DNA of 64,000 bases, from NCBI RefSeq assembly GCF_023100725.1, contig NZ_CP095501.1, positions 868,001 to 932,000 of the forward strand, read 5' to 3'. The notes beneath the pieces are model-generated. The model had not been told where the DNA came from. It searched no databases and saw only the letters and a list, made by a program, of their open reading frames with translations. The translations under genes were made by a program, and so were the position numbers. Below are positions 32,166-40,758 of this stretch, one piece after another. Within the stretch, counting starts at the first letter, position 1. Every line of letters begins with the position of its first letter. The DNA comes from Arthrobacter antioxidans (GTDB lineage Bacteria; Actinomycetota; Actinomycetes; Actinomycetales; Micrococcaceae).

Positions 32166-32171
32166 AGCGTA
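32166..32171 (-). promoter_or_regulatory. -10 element for a leaderless phospholipase-D-type transcript
   Basis: TACGCT on the minus strand lies 6 nt before the ATG at 32159. Confidence 0.4.
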
Positions 32172-32210
32172 TCGCGTCGCCCGGCCCGGCGATCGCGGCC
32201 GGCCCCGGGC

Positions 32211-32954
32211 TCAGTGCCCGCCGACCTCGAGTGCCTGCGCGACCGCCGACTCCACGCCCGCACCCCAGGGGAACCCGTGGCCCGGCAGCACCGTCCTCGC
32301 GGCGGTGGAGCGCAGCGCCTCGAGGGACCGCAGTGCCGTCCCCATGTCGGCGGTGGCGGCGCGCGCGACGACCTGCGGGCCGGGGCGGCCGGTGTAGGGG
32401 TCGAGCGTCACGAGGGCGTCGCCGCTGATGACGGCGTCGCGGTCCGGGAGGTGCAGCGCGCAGTGGCCCTTCGTGTGCCCGGGCGTGGGGACCAGGAGGG
32501 GTGAGCCGGGCAGCGCCGCGGCGGCCTCGGGGGTGAGCGGCAGGGTGTCCTGCACGCCCCTGACCGCGACGGCGCCCGCGGCGGTCATGCGCAGCAGCCC
32601 CGGCACGGCCCGCGGGTAGCGCAGCGGGTACAGGAACGGAGTCCGTTCCCGGTCGTAGCTGTAGGGGTGGGCGGCGATCCGGGCGTCGTCGGGGTGGCAG
32701 TAGACGGGGATGCCGTACCGCGAGCGCAGGTGCTCGGCGGTCCCCACGTGGTCGAAGTGCCCGTGGGTGAGCACGATGCCCCGGATGTCCTGCACGGTGC
32801 GCCCGATCCGGGCCAGTGCGGCCAGGAGGACGTTCTTCGAGCGGGGCAGCCCCGTATCGACCAGGAGGAGGCCGTCGTCGTCCTCCACGAGGTAGACGTT
32901 GGTCCTGGCATGCTCGAGGTAGTGGATCCCCGGGGCGATGTCCGTCCTGATCAT
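32211..32954 (-). CDS. Metallo-beta-lactamase-fold hydrolase
   Basis: The 247-residue protein carries the family's zinc motif THGHFDHVG (residues 63-71). Further ligands sit in PTPGHTKGHC (His), SGDALV (Asp) and LPGHGFPW (His), all at expected spacings. This broad family includes glyoxalase II, thioesterases and lactonases; the substrate is unknown. The start ATG is 32 nt after the SRAP gene stop on the same strand, so the two may be co-transcribed, though no functional link is known. Confidence 0.9.
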   Translation of the reverse strand: MIRTDIAPGIHYLEHARTNVYLVEDDDGLLLVDTGLPRSKNVLLAALARIGRTVQDIRGIVLTHGHFDHVGTAEHLRSRYGIPVYCHPDDARIAAHPYSYDRERTPFLYPLRYPRAVPGLLRMTAAGAVAVRGVQDTLPLTPEAAAALPGSPLLVPTPGHTKGHCALHLPDRDAVISGDALVTLDPYTGRPGPQVVARAATADMGTALRSLEALRSTAARTVLPGHGFPWGAGVESAVAQALEVGGH

Positions 32955-32986
32955 GCGTCTGTTCCGTCCGTCGTCATCCTCCGACC

Positions 32987-33721
32987 CTAGGCGTTCGGCG
33001 GTGGCTCCGGGAGGGGCTCGATGAGGTCGGGCCCGTTGTTGCGCACGGACCCCACACGCTGTCCGACCGGGCGCGGCACCAGGTGGGGGTCAGGGATGGC
33101 GTCCAGCAGTTCCTGCACCGCCGGCCGTGAGTCGTTGCGCGGATCCAGCCAGTCGCCGCGCAGCTCCGGGGGCAGGATCACCGGCGTGCGGTCGTGGATC
33201 TCGCCGAGGGCGTCGCTCGCCGGCCGGGTGATGATGGTGCAGCTGACCACCCATTCCCCCTGCGGGTGCTCCGGGGACGCGGTCGCCGGGTTCCGCCAGA
33301 ACTCGTAGAGCCCGGCGAAGCCCAGAAGGGAGCCGTCCGGGCCGTGCAGGTAGATCGGGGTCTTGGAGCCGTCGTCGTTCTTCCGCCACTCGTAGTACCC
33401 GTCCGCGGGGACGATGGCCCGGCGCTTGAGCGCGGCGGCCCGGAAGGAGGGCTTCTCCAGCAGGGTCTCGCTGCGGGCATTGATCATCCGCGATCCCACG
33501 GACGCCGATGTCGCCCACGAGGGGATGAGGCCCCAGCGCGCCGGTTCGAGCCGGCGCGTCAGCTCGCCCGTGTGCGGGTCCAGCCGCTCGACGACGAGCC
33601 GCACGGTGTCGGTCGGCGCCACGTTCCACGAGGGCCGCACCTCCTCCTCGGCGGCCTCGTCCACGTCGAAGGCGTCGATGAGGTCGGCCCTGGTGCCTGC
33701 GATGACGAAGCGTCCGCACAT
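32987..33721 (-). CDS. SRAP (SOS-response associated peptidase, YedK/HMCES-like)
   Basis: The 244-residue protein starts MCGRF, and Cys2 is the catalytic residue that crosslinks to abasic sites in single-stranded DNA after methionine removal. Other conserved elements are SWNVAPTDTV, WGLIPSWA, NARSETL, PADGYYEW and IHDRTPVILP. It protects replication from abasic sites. AGGAGG six nt before the ATG is a strong ribosome site, so translation should be efficient. I saw no LexA-like box upstream, in contrast to the HNH gene. The family often sits in SOS-linked loci, but here the neighbours are unrelated. Confidence 0.95.
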   Translation of the reverse strand: MCGRFVIAGTRADLIDAFDVDEAAEEEVRPSWNVAPTDTVRLVVERLDPHTGELTRRLEPARWGLIPSWATSASVGSRMINARSETLLEKPSFRAAALKRRAIVPADGYYEWRKNDDGSKTPIYLHGPDGSLLGFAGLYEFWRNPATASPEHPQGEWVVSCTIITRPASDALGEIHDRTPVILPPELRGDWLDPRNDSRPAVQELLDAIPDPHLVPRPVGQRVGSVRNNGPDLIEPLPEPPPNA

Positions 33722-33761
33722 GCCGGGCCTCCTGTCCTCCTGCGTCGTCGTGCGGGCTGGC

Positions 33762-34172
33762 CTACTTCTTCCGGCGGTCCAGGATCAGGGCGAGGGCGAT
33801 GCCCGCCAGCCAGCTGTCCTTCGCGAGGGCCACGCCGTCCGGGCTCGGGCGGACGCCGTCCTCCATCGTCATCTCGGGGGTGGTGAAGTACATGGTCAGC
33901 ATCCCGGCCGAGAAGGCCAACAGCGCGAGCCCGGCCAGCCTGCTGGGGATGAAGGGCGCGAGGAGCGCCGAGCCGATCGTGATCTCGGATGCCGCCAGGA
34001 AGGTCGCGAACTGCTGCGCCTCGAACTGGCTGACCTGCGGGAAGGCCCTGGACGCCGCGGACTGCAGATAGGCCGCGGTGCCGTCGTCCAGTGCGGTCTT
34101 CCCGAGTCCCGCGTTGAGGATGTAGGCGCCCGTCGCGAGGCGGAGGGGGATGTGGGTGATGCGGAGTCCCAT
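33762..34172 (-). CDS. DoxX-like membrane protein
   Basis: The 136-residue protein has about four membrane helices, with MGLRITHIPLRLATGAYILNAGLGK at the start and SEITIGSALLAPFIPSRLAGLALLAFSAGMLTMY in the middle, the pattern of DoxX/SURF4-type proteins. Members support redox or thiol homeostasis, but this one is unassigned. The ATG at 34172 with an AGAAGGG ribosome site is preferred over the longer frame to 34379. Upstream lies a 227-nt divergent gap with a notable inverted repeat. Confidence 0.8.
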   Translation of the reverse strand: MGLRITHIPLRLATGAYILNAGLGKTALDDGTAAYLQSAASRAFPQVSQFEAQQFATFLAASEITIGSALLAPFIPSRLAGLALLAFSAGMLTMYFTTPEMTMEDGVRPSPDGVALAKDSWLAGIALALILDRRKK

Positions 34173-34277
34173 GGTGGTGCCCTTCTGCGCGGATGATGGG
34201 TCGCCTGTGAGCCTACGGCGCACGGTGCCGCCCCGCCAGTCTCCAGGGGCGGGCCGGACCCGCGCGGCAGGACCGCG

Positions 34278-34320
34278 CCGACGGCACATGTTTCCTGAAT
34301 GTTTCGCGCCGTGCCGTCGG
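34278..34320. promoter_or_regulatory. Inverted repeat enclosing a direct repeat
   Basis: Perfect 10-bp arms CCGACGGCAC (34278-34287) and GTGCCGTCGG (34311-34320) enclose 23 nt that hold two copies of ATGTTTC (34288-34294 and 34299-34305) 11 bp apart, one helical turn. It lies between divergent doxX and phosphoesterase genes and may be a regulator site or RNA hairpin. Confidence 0.4.
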
Positions 34321-34399
34321 AAGTTCGCAGACAGGGGCCGGGCGTTCTGGTTGGATTGCAGACAAGCCAGCGTGCCCACCAGCTATCGGAGAAGGTCCC

Positions 34400-35320
34400 A
34401 TGGTCCCCCGGACAGCAGAACATCCCCGGCCCCAGCACTTCGTCCTCCACATGAGCGACACCCACCTGCTCGGCGGGGACGCCCCGCTGTACGGGGCCGT
34501 GGACAGCGAGCAGAGGCTGCGGGAGGTGTTCGAGGACCTCGAGGCGTCGGGCGCGCGGCCGCACGCCATCGTCTTCACCGGTGACCTGGCGGACAAGGGG
34601 GAGCCGGGCGCCTACGCGAAGCTCCGCGCCATCGTGGACCCCGCGGCGGAGCGGCTCGGGGCCCGGGTCATCTGGGCGATGGGCAACCACGACGACCGCG
34701 CGGCCTTCCGGGCGGGCCTCCTCGATGACGTGCCGGCCGGGCGCCAGGACGCCCCGGTGGACGTCGTGCACTTCGTCGACGGACTGCGCATCATCACCCT
34801 GGACTCCACCGTGCCGGGGCGCCACCACGGCGAGCTCGGCGACGGGCAGCTGCGCTGGCTGGCCGCGCAGCTCGAGGTGCCCGCCCCGCACGGGACCATC
34901 CTCGCCCTGCACCATCCTCCCGTCCCCAGCGTCCAGGACCTCGCGGTGCTCGTGGAGCTGCGCGACCAGCGTTCCCTCGCCGACGTCGTCCGCGGCTCGG
35001 ACGTCCGGACGATCCTCGCCGGGCACCTGCACTACTCGACGACGGCGATGTTCGCCGGCGTCCCCGTCTCGGTGGCGAGTGCCACGTGCTACACGCAGGA
35101 CCTGATGTTCGACGGCGGGGGTACGCGCGGCCGGGACGGAGCGCAGTCCTACAACCTCGTCCACGTCTACGAGGAGACGATCGTCCACTCGGTGGTGCCC
35201 GCGGGACGGCACACCACGGTGGGGGAGGTGGTCCCCCGCGAGGAGACCCGGCGCCGACTCCAGGCCCACGGGGTGGTCATCCCCGAGGGCGGCCGCGCGC
35301 GGCATCTCACCTCCGCCTGA
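34400..35320 (+). CDS. Metallophosphoesterase (CpdA/GpdQ-like)
   Basis: The 306-residue protein has the calcineurin-like metal set: HMSDTHLLG (Asp19, His21), [29 protein letters not shown] and ILAGHLHYS, in the order and spacing of class III cyclic-nucleotide phosphodiesterases. It probably hydrolyses cAMP or a related phosphodiester in the cytoplasm. The ATG follows GAGAAGG, a good ribosome site. Its end overlaps the convergent MSMEG_6728 gene by 14 nt. Confidence 0.9.
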   Translation: MVPRTAEHPRPQHFVLHMSDTHLLGGDAPLYGAVDSEQRLREVFEDLEASGARPHAIVFTGDLADKGEPGAYAKLRAIVDPAAERLGARVIWAMGNHDDRAAFRAGLLDDVPAGRQDAPVDVVHFVDGLRIITLDSTVPGRHHGELGDGQLRWLAAQLEVPAPHGTILALHHPPVPSVQDLAVLVELRDQRSLADVVRGSDVRTILAGHLHYSTTAMFAGVPVSVASATCYTQDLMFDGGGTRGRDGAQSYNLVHVYEETIVHSVVPAGRHTTVGEVVPREETRRRLQAHGVVIPEGGRARHLTSA

Positions 35321-36173
35321 GCCGTCGCCCCGGCCCGCCATCCCGGGATCGGGCGTGCAGTGCGTCGGGCAGGCCCACGCCGAAGAGCGTCCGCGGGTCT
35401 TGCAGCAGGGCCGGCGGGTGGACGTCGGAGCGCTCCAGCCGGCCGTCCAGCCGGGCAGGACGGACCAGGCCGTCCTCGTGCATGAAGACCTTGCCCATGC
35501 GGCCGGTCCGGAGGCGCCGGCCGTCCGGGTCGGGGATCGCGACGGGGTCGCCCTCCTCCACGGACTCCTCGAACGCGTGCAGCTGCCGTTCCCACTTCGG
35601 GGCGGCGTGCCCTCCCGGTGGTACCGGCGGCATGAGCAGCACGACGTCGTCGGGGTCGTCGGTGGCGGCGGGCGGGGCGCCGGGGAGCCGGTCGGCGCGC
35701 CAGATCCACAGGCGCCGTCCCGTGGGCTCGACGGGCATGCGCTCGCGTTCCGGTGCGGGCCAGACGTAGGGGAGGTCCCCGGGGATGCCGGGGAACCGGC
35801 CCCGGTAGATCTCCGGTGCCTTCTGGACCAGGTTGGACTGGTGGCTCACGTGCAGGGCGGGGTCCCCGAACCACGGTGGCATCGGCACGTCCGGCTGGTC
35901 CAGCACGTCGGGGGCGAACTCGAGGATCTGCCGGTGCGTCGAATCGGCGTGGCCGCGCGAGACCCACTCGGCCACCATGGCCAGGCCGTAGACGGTCAGC
36001 GCCGGGACGTAGCCCATCCACATGCGGACGGCCGGGTGCTGCCGCCACCCGTAGTCGGGGATGACGAGGGCGCGCAGCACCTGCAGGGTCTCGACGCGCT
36101 GCTTGCCGAGCCTCGCCTGGTCGAGCACCCGGGCGCTGGCCGCGACATCGGGATACGGCAGGAAGGTCTGCAT
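35307..36173 (-). CDS. MSMEG_6728-family protein (pyrimidine-dimer glycosylase-like)
   Basis: The 288-residue protein begins [36 protein letters not shown], the start that defines the MSMEG_6728 family and resembles the catalytic N-terminus of T4 endonuclease V-like glycosylases. [10 protein letters not shown] and [22 protein letters not shown] follow, again typical of that fold. The C-terminal third is actinobacteria-specific and unassigned. A DNA-repair activity is inferred. It overlaps the phosphoesterase gene at the 3' end. Confidence 0.8.
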   Translation of the reverse strand: MQTFLPYPDVAASARVLDQARLGKQRVETLQVLRALVIPDYGWRQHPAVRMWMGYVPALTVYGLAMVAEWVSRGHADSTHRQILEFAPDVLDQPDVPMPPWFGDPALHVSHQSNLVQKAPEIYRGRFPGIPGDLPYVWPAPERERMPVEPTGRRLWIWRADRLPGAPPAATDDPDDVVLLMPPVPPGGHAAPKWERQLHAFEESVEEGDPVAIPDPDGRRLRTGRMGKVFMHEDGLVRPARLDGRLERSDVHPPALLQDPRTLFGVGLPDALHARSRDGGPGRRLRRR

Positions 36174-36214
36174 CGCGCCAGTCTTGCACGCGCCCCGGGA
36201 CTGCGGCGTGGGTC

Positions 36215-37717
36215 CTAGATCTCCCAGGGGGCCTTGACCGGGAAGTACTTCTCGAGGAAGTCCGTCACGAGGTGGGCGCGCTCCTCGGCCGGGACCTCCG
36301 GGAAGCTGCCGTCGTTGAGGCAGAAGAAGTCCTGGTTGCGCTTGTCCAGCATCTTGTTCAGGCTCTTCAGCCCGGACCGCAGCGTGGTGTCCACGTACTT
36401 CACCGTCGCCATCTCCTGCGTGACGGCGCGGCCGGTCAGCAGCGCATAGTAGTGGTACAGCGAGTTGGTGACCGAGATGTTGTCCTTCGCGCGGAAGCGC
36501 GAGGCCGCCGTCGCCGCGAATTCCGCCGCGAACTCCGCCTCCATCTCCAGCAGGACGCTCTTCCGCAGGGGAGCGGCGGTGTGCTCGAGGTGCCGCGTGG
36601 TGATGCGGCCGAAGCGCTCGTGCAGGAGGCGCCGATTGACGCGGGCGGCGTTCTCGAAGCCGCTGCGCTCGGCGTCGTTGTCGCCCAGGCCGATCCGCGT
36701 GTCCGCCTCGATGAACTTCGTGACCCCGCCGGGGGAGAAGAACATGTCAGGGGCCACGGGGCGGCCGAAGAACATGTCGTCGTTGGAGTAGAGGAAGTAC
36801 TCGGAGAGGCCCGGGATGTGCTGGAGCTGAGCCTCGACGGCCTGCGAGTTGTGCGTGGGGAGGACGGAGGGGTCCTTGAAATGCTCCTCGGAGCGCACGA
36901 GCGTGACCGACGGGTGGTCGGCGAGCCAGTCGGGGCGGTCCGAGTCGGTCGCGATGAAGATCCGACGGACCCACGGCGCGAACATGTAGACGGAGCGCAG
37001 GGCGTACTTGAGCTCGTCGATCTGCCGGAAGCGCGCCTCGTGGTCGTCGCCCTCGCCGACCACCACGCCCTCCATGCGCGCCGCACGCGCCGCCCGGTAC
37101 TCGGGGCTGCTGCCGTCCACCCAGGAGAACACGAGGTCGATGTCGAAATCGATGTCCGTGGCGTGATCGGCGAACATGTTGTCGATCGTCGGCCAGGAGA
37201 GGCCGTGGCGTTCCACCTCGCCGCGCACCACTTCGGCGGCGGGGAGGGTACGGCGGGTGAGGGAGTTCTCCACCGGCAGTTCGATGGCGCTGTCGCCGAG
37301 CGCCCACAGCTCGATCTGCACGCCGGCGGACGGCCCGTACGCGAGCCCGCCGAGGGGCTCGATGCGCGGCCGGAACAGGCGGAAGATGCGGGCCTTGCCG
37401 CTGCTCGAGAGGTGGCCGTCACTCACCAGCAGGGTGGTGCGGCGCTTCGTGTCCACGGTGCGGGAGTAGAACGGCTCGTCCCGGCAGGCCTCCACGAGCG
37501 CGGCACGCAGCCTCTCGCGGTGGTCGAGGTCCACGGCGATCACGGGTCGCTCGTCGTTGCCGCGCACCAGCAGGAAGCCGATGCCGGCGTCGTCGAGCGC
37601 CCGGCGGATGAACAGCAGGTCCTCGACCATCGCCTGGTGCGGGGTGCGGTCCTGGTTGATCAGCGTGAAGCGCCGCTTGACGGTCGTGATGTCCGTACGG
37701 CCCTCGAGCCGCGCCAC
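36215..37717 (-). CDS. Stealth-family capsular polysaccharide phosphotransferase
   Basis: The protein has the four Stealth blocks: DIDLVFSWVDGSSPEY (CR1); ELKYALRSVYMFAPWVRRIFIATDSDRPDWL (CR2); HIPGLSEYFLYSNDDMFFGRPV with a nearby NSQAVEAQ (CR3); and a C-terminal CR4 region. This places it with hexose-1-phosphate transferases that build phosphoglycans of capsules or cell walls. Coordinates here use the GTG at 37717 (500 residues). That start lacks a ribosome site, whereas in frame 31 codons upstream an ATT at 37810-37808 follows a perfect GGAGG at 5-nt spacing, so the real protein may be 531 residues and begin at that rare codon. The neighbouring GT4 gene supports a surface-polysaccharide role. 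Confidence 0.85.
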   Translation of the reverse strand: MARLEGRTDITTVKRRFTLINQDRTPHQAMVEDLLFIRRALDDAGIGFLLVRGNDERPVIAVDLDHRERLRAALVEACRDEPFYSRTVDTKRRTTLLVSDGHLSSSGKARIFRLFRPRIEPLGGLAYGPSAGVQIELWALGDSAIELPVENSLTRRTLPAAEVVRGEVERHGLSWPTIDNMFADHATDIDFDIDLVFSWVDGSSPEYRAARAARMEGVVVGEGDDHEARFRQIDELKYALRSVYMFAPWVRRIFIATDSDRPDWLADHPSVTLVRSEEHFKDPSVLPTHNSQAVEAQLQHIPGLSEYFLYSNDDMFFGRPVAPDMFFSPGGVTKFIEADTRIGLGDNDAERSGFENAARVNRRLLHERFGRITTRHLEHTAAPLRKSVLLEMEAEFAAEFAATAASRFRAKDNISVTNSLYHYYALLTGRAVTQEMATVKYVDTTLRSGLKSLNKMLDKRNQDFFCLNDGSFPEVPAEERAHLVTDFLEKYFPVKAPWEI

Positions 37718-37815
37718 CGCCGCGCGCGACGCCGACTCCAGGATCTCGGCTTCGTTCTCCGGCTCGGGCGCGCCGAAGTAGATGTCGTGTTGGGCGGCCG
37801 TGTCTGTAATCGGAA

Positions 37816-37820
37816 CCTCC
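37816..37820 (-). promoter_or_regulatory. Ribosome binding site suggesting an ATT start for the Stealth gene
   Basis: The minus strand reads GGAGG, TTCCG, then ATT in the frame of the Stealth gene. The intervening 31 codons (ITDTAAQHDIYFGAPEPENE...) are stop-free with normal codon bias, and no in-frame ATG, GTG or TTG lies near this site. Confidence 0.5.
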
Positions 37821-37928
37821 GGAGAGTGGGTGGGTTGCTCCCATGATAGGGCCTGCGCGGACGTCGCGACTGCAACCGCGCACCCTACCCCCTTCGACGG
37901 GCCGAGTCCAGCCTTCCGGGGGTGCGGA

Positions 37929-39122
37929 TCACTCGGGCCGGATCGCCCGCCGCGCCCCCGAGCGCCTGTCCGCCCCGGTGCCGGCGAGATGGACCCGTCG
38001 CTGCTGCACCGCGATGGCCTTCCCGTAGTAGGTCACGAGCTGCTCGCAGAGCACGGGCCAGGTGCGCCCCTGGACCGAGGCATGGGCCGCCCGGCCGAAC
38101 GCGCGCCGCTTGGCGTCGTCGCCGACGAGGTCGACGACGGCGGCGCGCAGTCCCTGCAGGTCGCCGGGGGTGTACGTCCAGCCCGTGCGCGACGGATCCA
38201 CGAGGTCCAGGGGGCCGCCCCGGCCCACGGCGACGACCGGGACGCCGCACGCCATGGCCTCCTGGATGGTCTGGCAGAACGTCTCGGACTCGCCGGGGTG
38301 GACGAAGAGATCGAAGGACGCGAGCCTGCGGGCGAGATCCGCTCCTCCCTGGAATCCTGCGAAGTGCGCCCTCGGCAGCCGGGCCCGGAGGCTCTCGTGC
38401 TGCGGGCCCGCGCCGACGATCACGAGCCGTGTGCCGGGCAGGGAGTCCAGCACCGCGAGATCCTCGACCTGCTTCTCCGCCGCGAGCCGGCCCACGTAGC
38501 CGATGATGCGCTCGTGCGGCTGCGCGACCGTCGCCCGCCATGCGGCGTCGTACCGGGCGGGCGAGAACCGCTCGGTGTCGACGCCGCGCCGCCACAGGTT
38601 GAGCCGCTGCACGCCCCGGGACCGCAGCTGGTCCAGGGCGAACGTGGACGGCACGAGGGTGAGGGTGGAGGCGTCGTGGATGTTCTCGACGCGCTGCCAC
38701 AGGAGCGGCTCGAGCCAGGGGACGCCGTACCGGGCGGCGTAGGCGGGCACCTCGGTCTGGTAGACGGACACCGTGGGGATGCCGAGCTGCGTACACGCCT
38801 GCACGGCACGCCAGCCGAGGACGAACGGGGACGCGATGTGGACGACGTCGGGCGCGAACGCGGCGAGGATGCGGCGGACGCGGGCGACCGTCCCGGCGGC
38901 CACCCGGACGTCGGCGTACCCCGACAGGGCGACGGACGGGAGGACGTGGACGGGGAAGCCCTCCACCCGGGACGGCGCCGGCTCGTCGAGCCAGGACGAT
39001 GCCGGCGCGATCACCAGCACGTCGTCGCCGCGCGCCCGCAGGTGGGCGAGCACCTTGAGCAGCGAGTGGGTGACCCCGTTCATGTGGGGCAGGAACGATT
39101 CTGCGACGATGGCTATCCTCAC
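37929..39122 (-). CDS. GT4-family glycosyltransferase (mannosyltransferase-like)
   Basis: The 397-residue protein is a GT-B retaining glycosyltransferase. The N-domain is MRIAIVAESFLPHMNGVTHSLLKVLAHL. A linker with YVGRLAAEKQVEDL leads into the donor domain. GESETFCQTIQEAMACGVPVVAVGRGGP contains the conserved E-x7-E pair. The sequence style matches actinobacterial alpha-mannosyltransferases of the MgtA/PimB group that build lipomannan or glycolipids from GDP-mannose at the cytoplasmic face. The GTG start at 39122 matches the normal family N-terminus. It lies downstream of DUF1684 and upstream of the Stealth gene on the same strand. Confidence 0.9.
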   Translation of the reverse strand: MRIAIVAESFLPHMNGVTHSLLKVLAHLRARGDDVLVIAPASSWLDEPAPSRVEGFPVHVLPSVALSGYADVRVAAGTVARVRRILAAFAPDVVHIASPFVLGWRAVQACTQLGIPTVSVYQTEVPAYAARYGVPWLEPLLWQRVENIHDASTLTLVPSTFALDQLRSRGVQRLNLWRRGVDTERFSPARYDAAWRATVAQPHERIIGYVGRLAAEKQVEDLAVLDSLPGTRLVIVGAGPQHESLRARLPRAHFAGFQGGADLARRLASFDLFVHPGESETFCQTIQEAMACGVPVVAVGRGGPLDLVDPSRTGWTYTPGDLQGLRAAVVDLVGDDAKRRAFGRAAHASVQGRTWPVLCEQLVTYYGKAIAVQQRRVHLAGTGADRRSGARRAIRPE

Positions 39123-39135
39123 ACCCCCACGGTCG

Positions 39136-39156
39136 CCCGCCCAGGCGGAGGGCGGG
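39136..39156 (-). terminator. Hairpin downstream of the DUF1684 gene
   Basis: CCCGCCC-AGGCGGA-GGGCGGG forms a perfect 7-bp stem in the gap between the DUF1684 stop and the glycosyltransferase start. Confidence 0.5.
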
Positions 39157-39218
39157 CCGCCGCAGGGTGACCCCGGGGTGAACGTCGGACGAAATGAGGC
39201 AGCGTCCGGTGGCGGGGG

Positions 39219-39851
39219 TCAGTACTCCCGGTAGAGCTCGCCCACGGGGACGTCGTCCACGAGCCGGTTGTCCGGGCCGGGCAGGGGGCACGCCCACGCC
39301 TCGTCGTAGGCGCAGGACGGGTTGTAGGCGAAGTTGAGGTCCACCACGAGGCGCCCGGGCCGCCCCTCGCCCAGGTGGGCGCCCTTGACGCTGTCCAGGA
39401 CGTAGCGGCCTCCGCCGTACGCGCCGCCGGGCCGGCCCGACGTGCCGTCGCGCAGCGGCAGGAACAGCCCGCCGCCGTAGGAGCCCAGCTTCCACAGGGC
39501 GAGCTTCCCGAGCCCGGGCAGCAGCACGCTGCCGAGGCGGCGGAACGGCACCACGCCGTCCGTGCCGGTCGCGACGTCCATCGCCTGCCCCGCCCCGTCG
39601 TCGTCCATTTCCGCCTCGAACCGGAAGGCCGGGTCGTAGGGCGCCACCGCGAGCCCGGTGAAGGACTCCCGCGCGCCCTCCCGGAGTGCCGACGCCGGGT
39701 GGGTGCGGAACAGCGCGTCGCGGCCCTCCCGCCACGTGGCGTGGGCGGTCTCGGGCGATGCGGAGACGGCGCGCTCGCGGACGTCGTCGTAGAGGCGGAA
39801 GACGCGCCGGCGCCAGTCCGCGGTGGCCAGTGCGGTGGTGAGGGCCGTCAT
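39219..39851 (-). CDS. DUF1684 domain protein
   Basis: The 210-residue soluble protein ends with the DUF1684 hallmark LVVDLNFAYNPSCAYDEAWACPLPGPDNRL. Upstream it has REGRDALFRTHPASAL and GTSGRPGGAYGGGRYVLDSVKG, all typical of the family. The domain is an uncharacterised beta fold. The two Cys in the C-terminal motif are conserved. The ATG at 39851 is chosen because the frame upstream is antisense to the TauE gene region. It is divergent from TauE with a 45-nt gap. Confidence 0.9.
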   Translation of the reverse strand: MTALTTALATADWRRRVFRLYDDVRERAVSASPETAHATWREGRDALFRTHPASALREGARESFTGLAVAPYDPAFRFEAEMDDDGAGQAMDVATGTDGVVPFRRLGSVLLPGLGKLALWKLGSYGGGLFLPLRDGTSGRPGGAYGGGRYVLDSVKGAHLGEGRPGRLVVDLNFAYNPSCAYDEAWACPLPGPDNRLVDDVPVGELYREY

Positions 39852-39896
39852 GGGCCCAGCGTACCGCCGGGGGGACCCGTCACGGAGGGAGGACTG

Positions 39897-40676
39897 ATGG
39901 TTGCCTGGGCGTACTGTGGCTGGGTGACTCTCGGCATCTTCTGCATCGTGCTGGCCTCGATCCTCGTGGGGGCCATCGCCCAACGCATCGCCGGACTGGG
40001 CTTCGCGCTGCTGATCGCCCCGTTCCTCGTGATCATCCTCGGGCCGCACGAGGGCGTGCTCCTCGTGAACCTCTGCGGCGTCGTGTCCTCGGCCATCATC
40101 GTGGGCCGGGTCTGGAAGGACATCGACTGGAGCATGTTCCGCTGGCTCGTCGTCCCCTCCCTGTTCGGCTCCATCCCGGGGTCGTTCCTCGCCGTGGCCC
40201 TCCCGTCCGCACCGCTGTCGGTCACGGTCGGCGCCGTGGTCCTCGTGGCACTGACCGTCTCCCTGGTGCTCCAGCGGTCCGACGTCGTGGTGCGCGGCAA
40301 CACGCCGAAGGCGGTGGCGGGCTTCGCCGCCGGCGTCACCAACTCGATGGCCGGGGTCGGCGGCCCGGCCGTCAGTGCGTACGCCCTCCTCGCGCGCTGG
40401 CCCCAGCGTCCCTTCGCCGCGACGCTCCAGCCCTTCTTCGTCTGCATCGGGTCGGTCACCCTCGTCACGAAGCTGCTCATCGACCCGGACCAGGCGCCCG
40501 TCCTCGCGCCGTGGATGTGGATCGCCATCGGGCTGGCCATCGTGGCCGGCATCTTCGCCGGGGAGAAGCTCGGCCGCTTCGTCCGCGACGACCAGGCCCG
40601 CCTGTTCGTCATCGTGATCGCGTTCATCGGCGCGGGCCTCGCCGTCGTCAAGGGCCTCCTCGACATCTTCGGGTGA
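39897..40676 (+). CDS. TauE/SafE-family anion exporter
   Basis: The 259-residue protein has about eight membrane helices with the family's paired motifs GAIAQRIAGLGFALLIAPFLV and GFAAGVTNSMAGVGGPAVSAYALLARW. Members export sulfite, sulfoacetate or related anions; the substrate here is unknown. ATG 39897 has GGAGG at good spacing. An alternative GTG at 39924 has TACTGT exactly 6 nt upstream and would give a leaderless start directly before helix 1. Both remain possible. Confidence 0.85.
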   Translation: MVAWAYCGWVTLGIFCIVLASILVGAIAQRIAGLGFALLIAPFLVIILGPHEGVLLVNLCGVVSSAIIVGRVWKDIDWSMFRWLVVPSLFGSIPGSFLAVALPSAPLSVTVGAVVLVALTVSLVLQRSDVVVRGNTPKAVAGFAAGVTNSMAGVGGPAVSAYALLARWPQRPFAATLQPFFVCIGSVTLVTKLLIDPDQAPVLAPWMWIAIGLAIVAGIFAGEKLGRFVRDDQARLFVIVIAFIGAGLAVVKGLLDIFG

Positions 40677-40758
40677 CCGGCGCCCCGCCCGCACGCCCGG
40701 TCCATCCCGCGTCTCCGTCCCGCGTCGGTGGGCGGCGGGAGCCGACGGCGGTGGCACC

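Noticed and set aside
37419..37883. A 154-codon minus-strand frame from an ATG upstream of the Stealth gene
   Set aside because: It is out of frame with the conserved Stealth sequence and shows no domain. The ATT start in the correct frame explains the ribosome site better.
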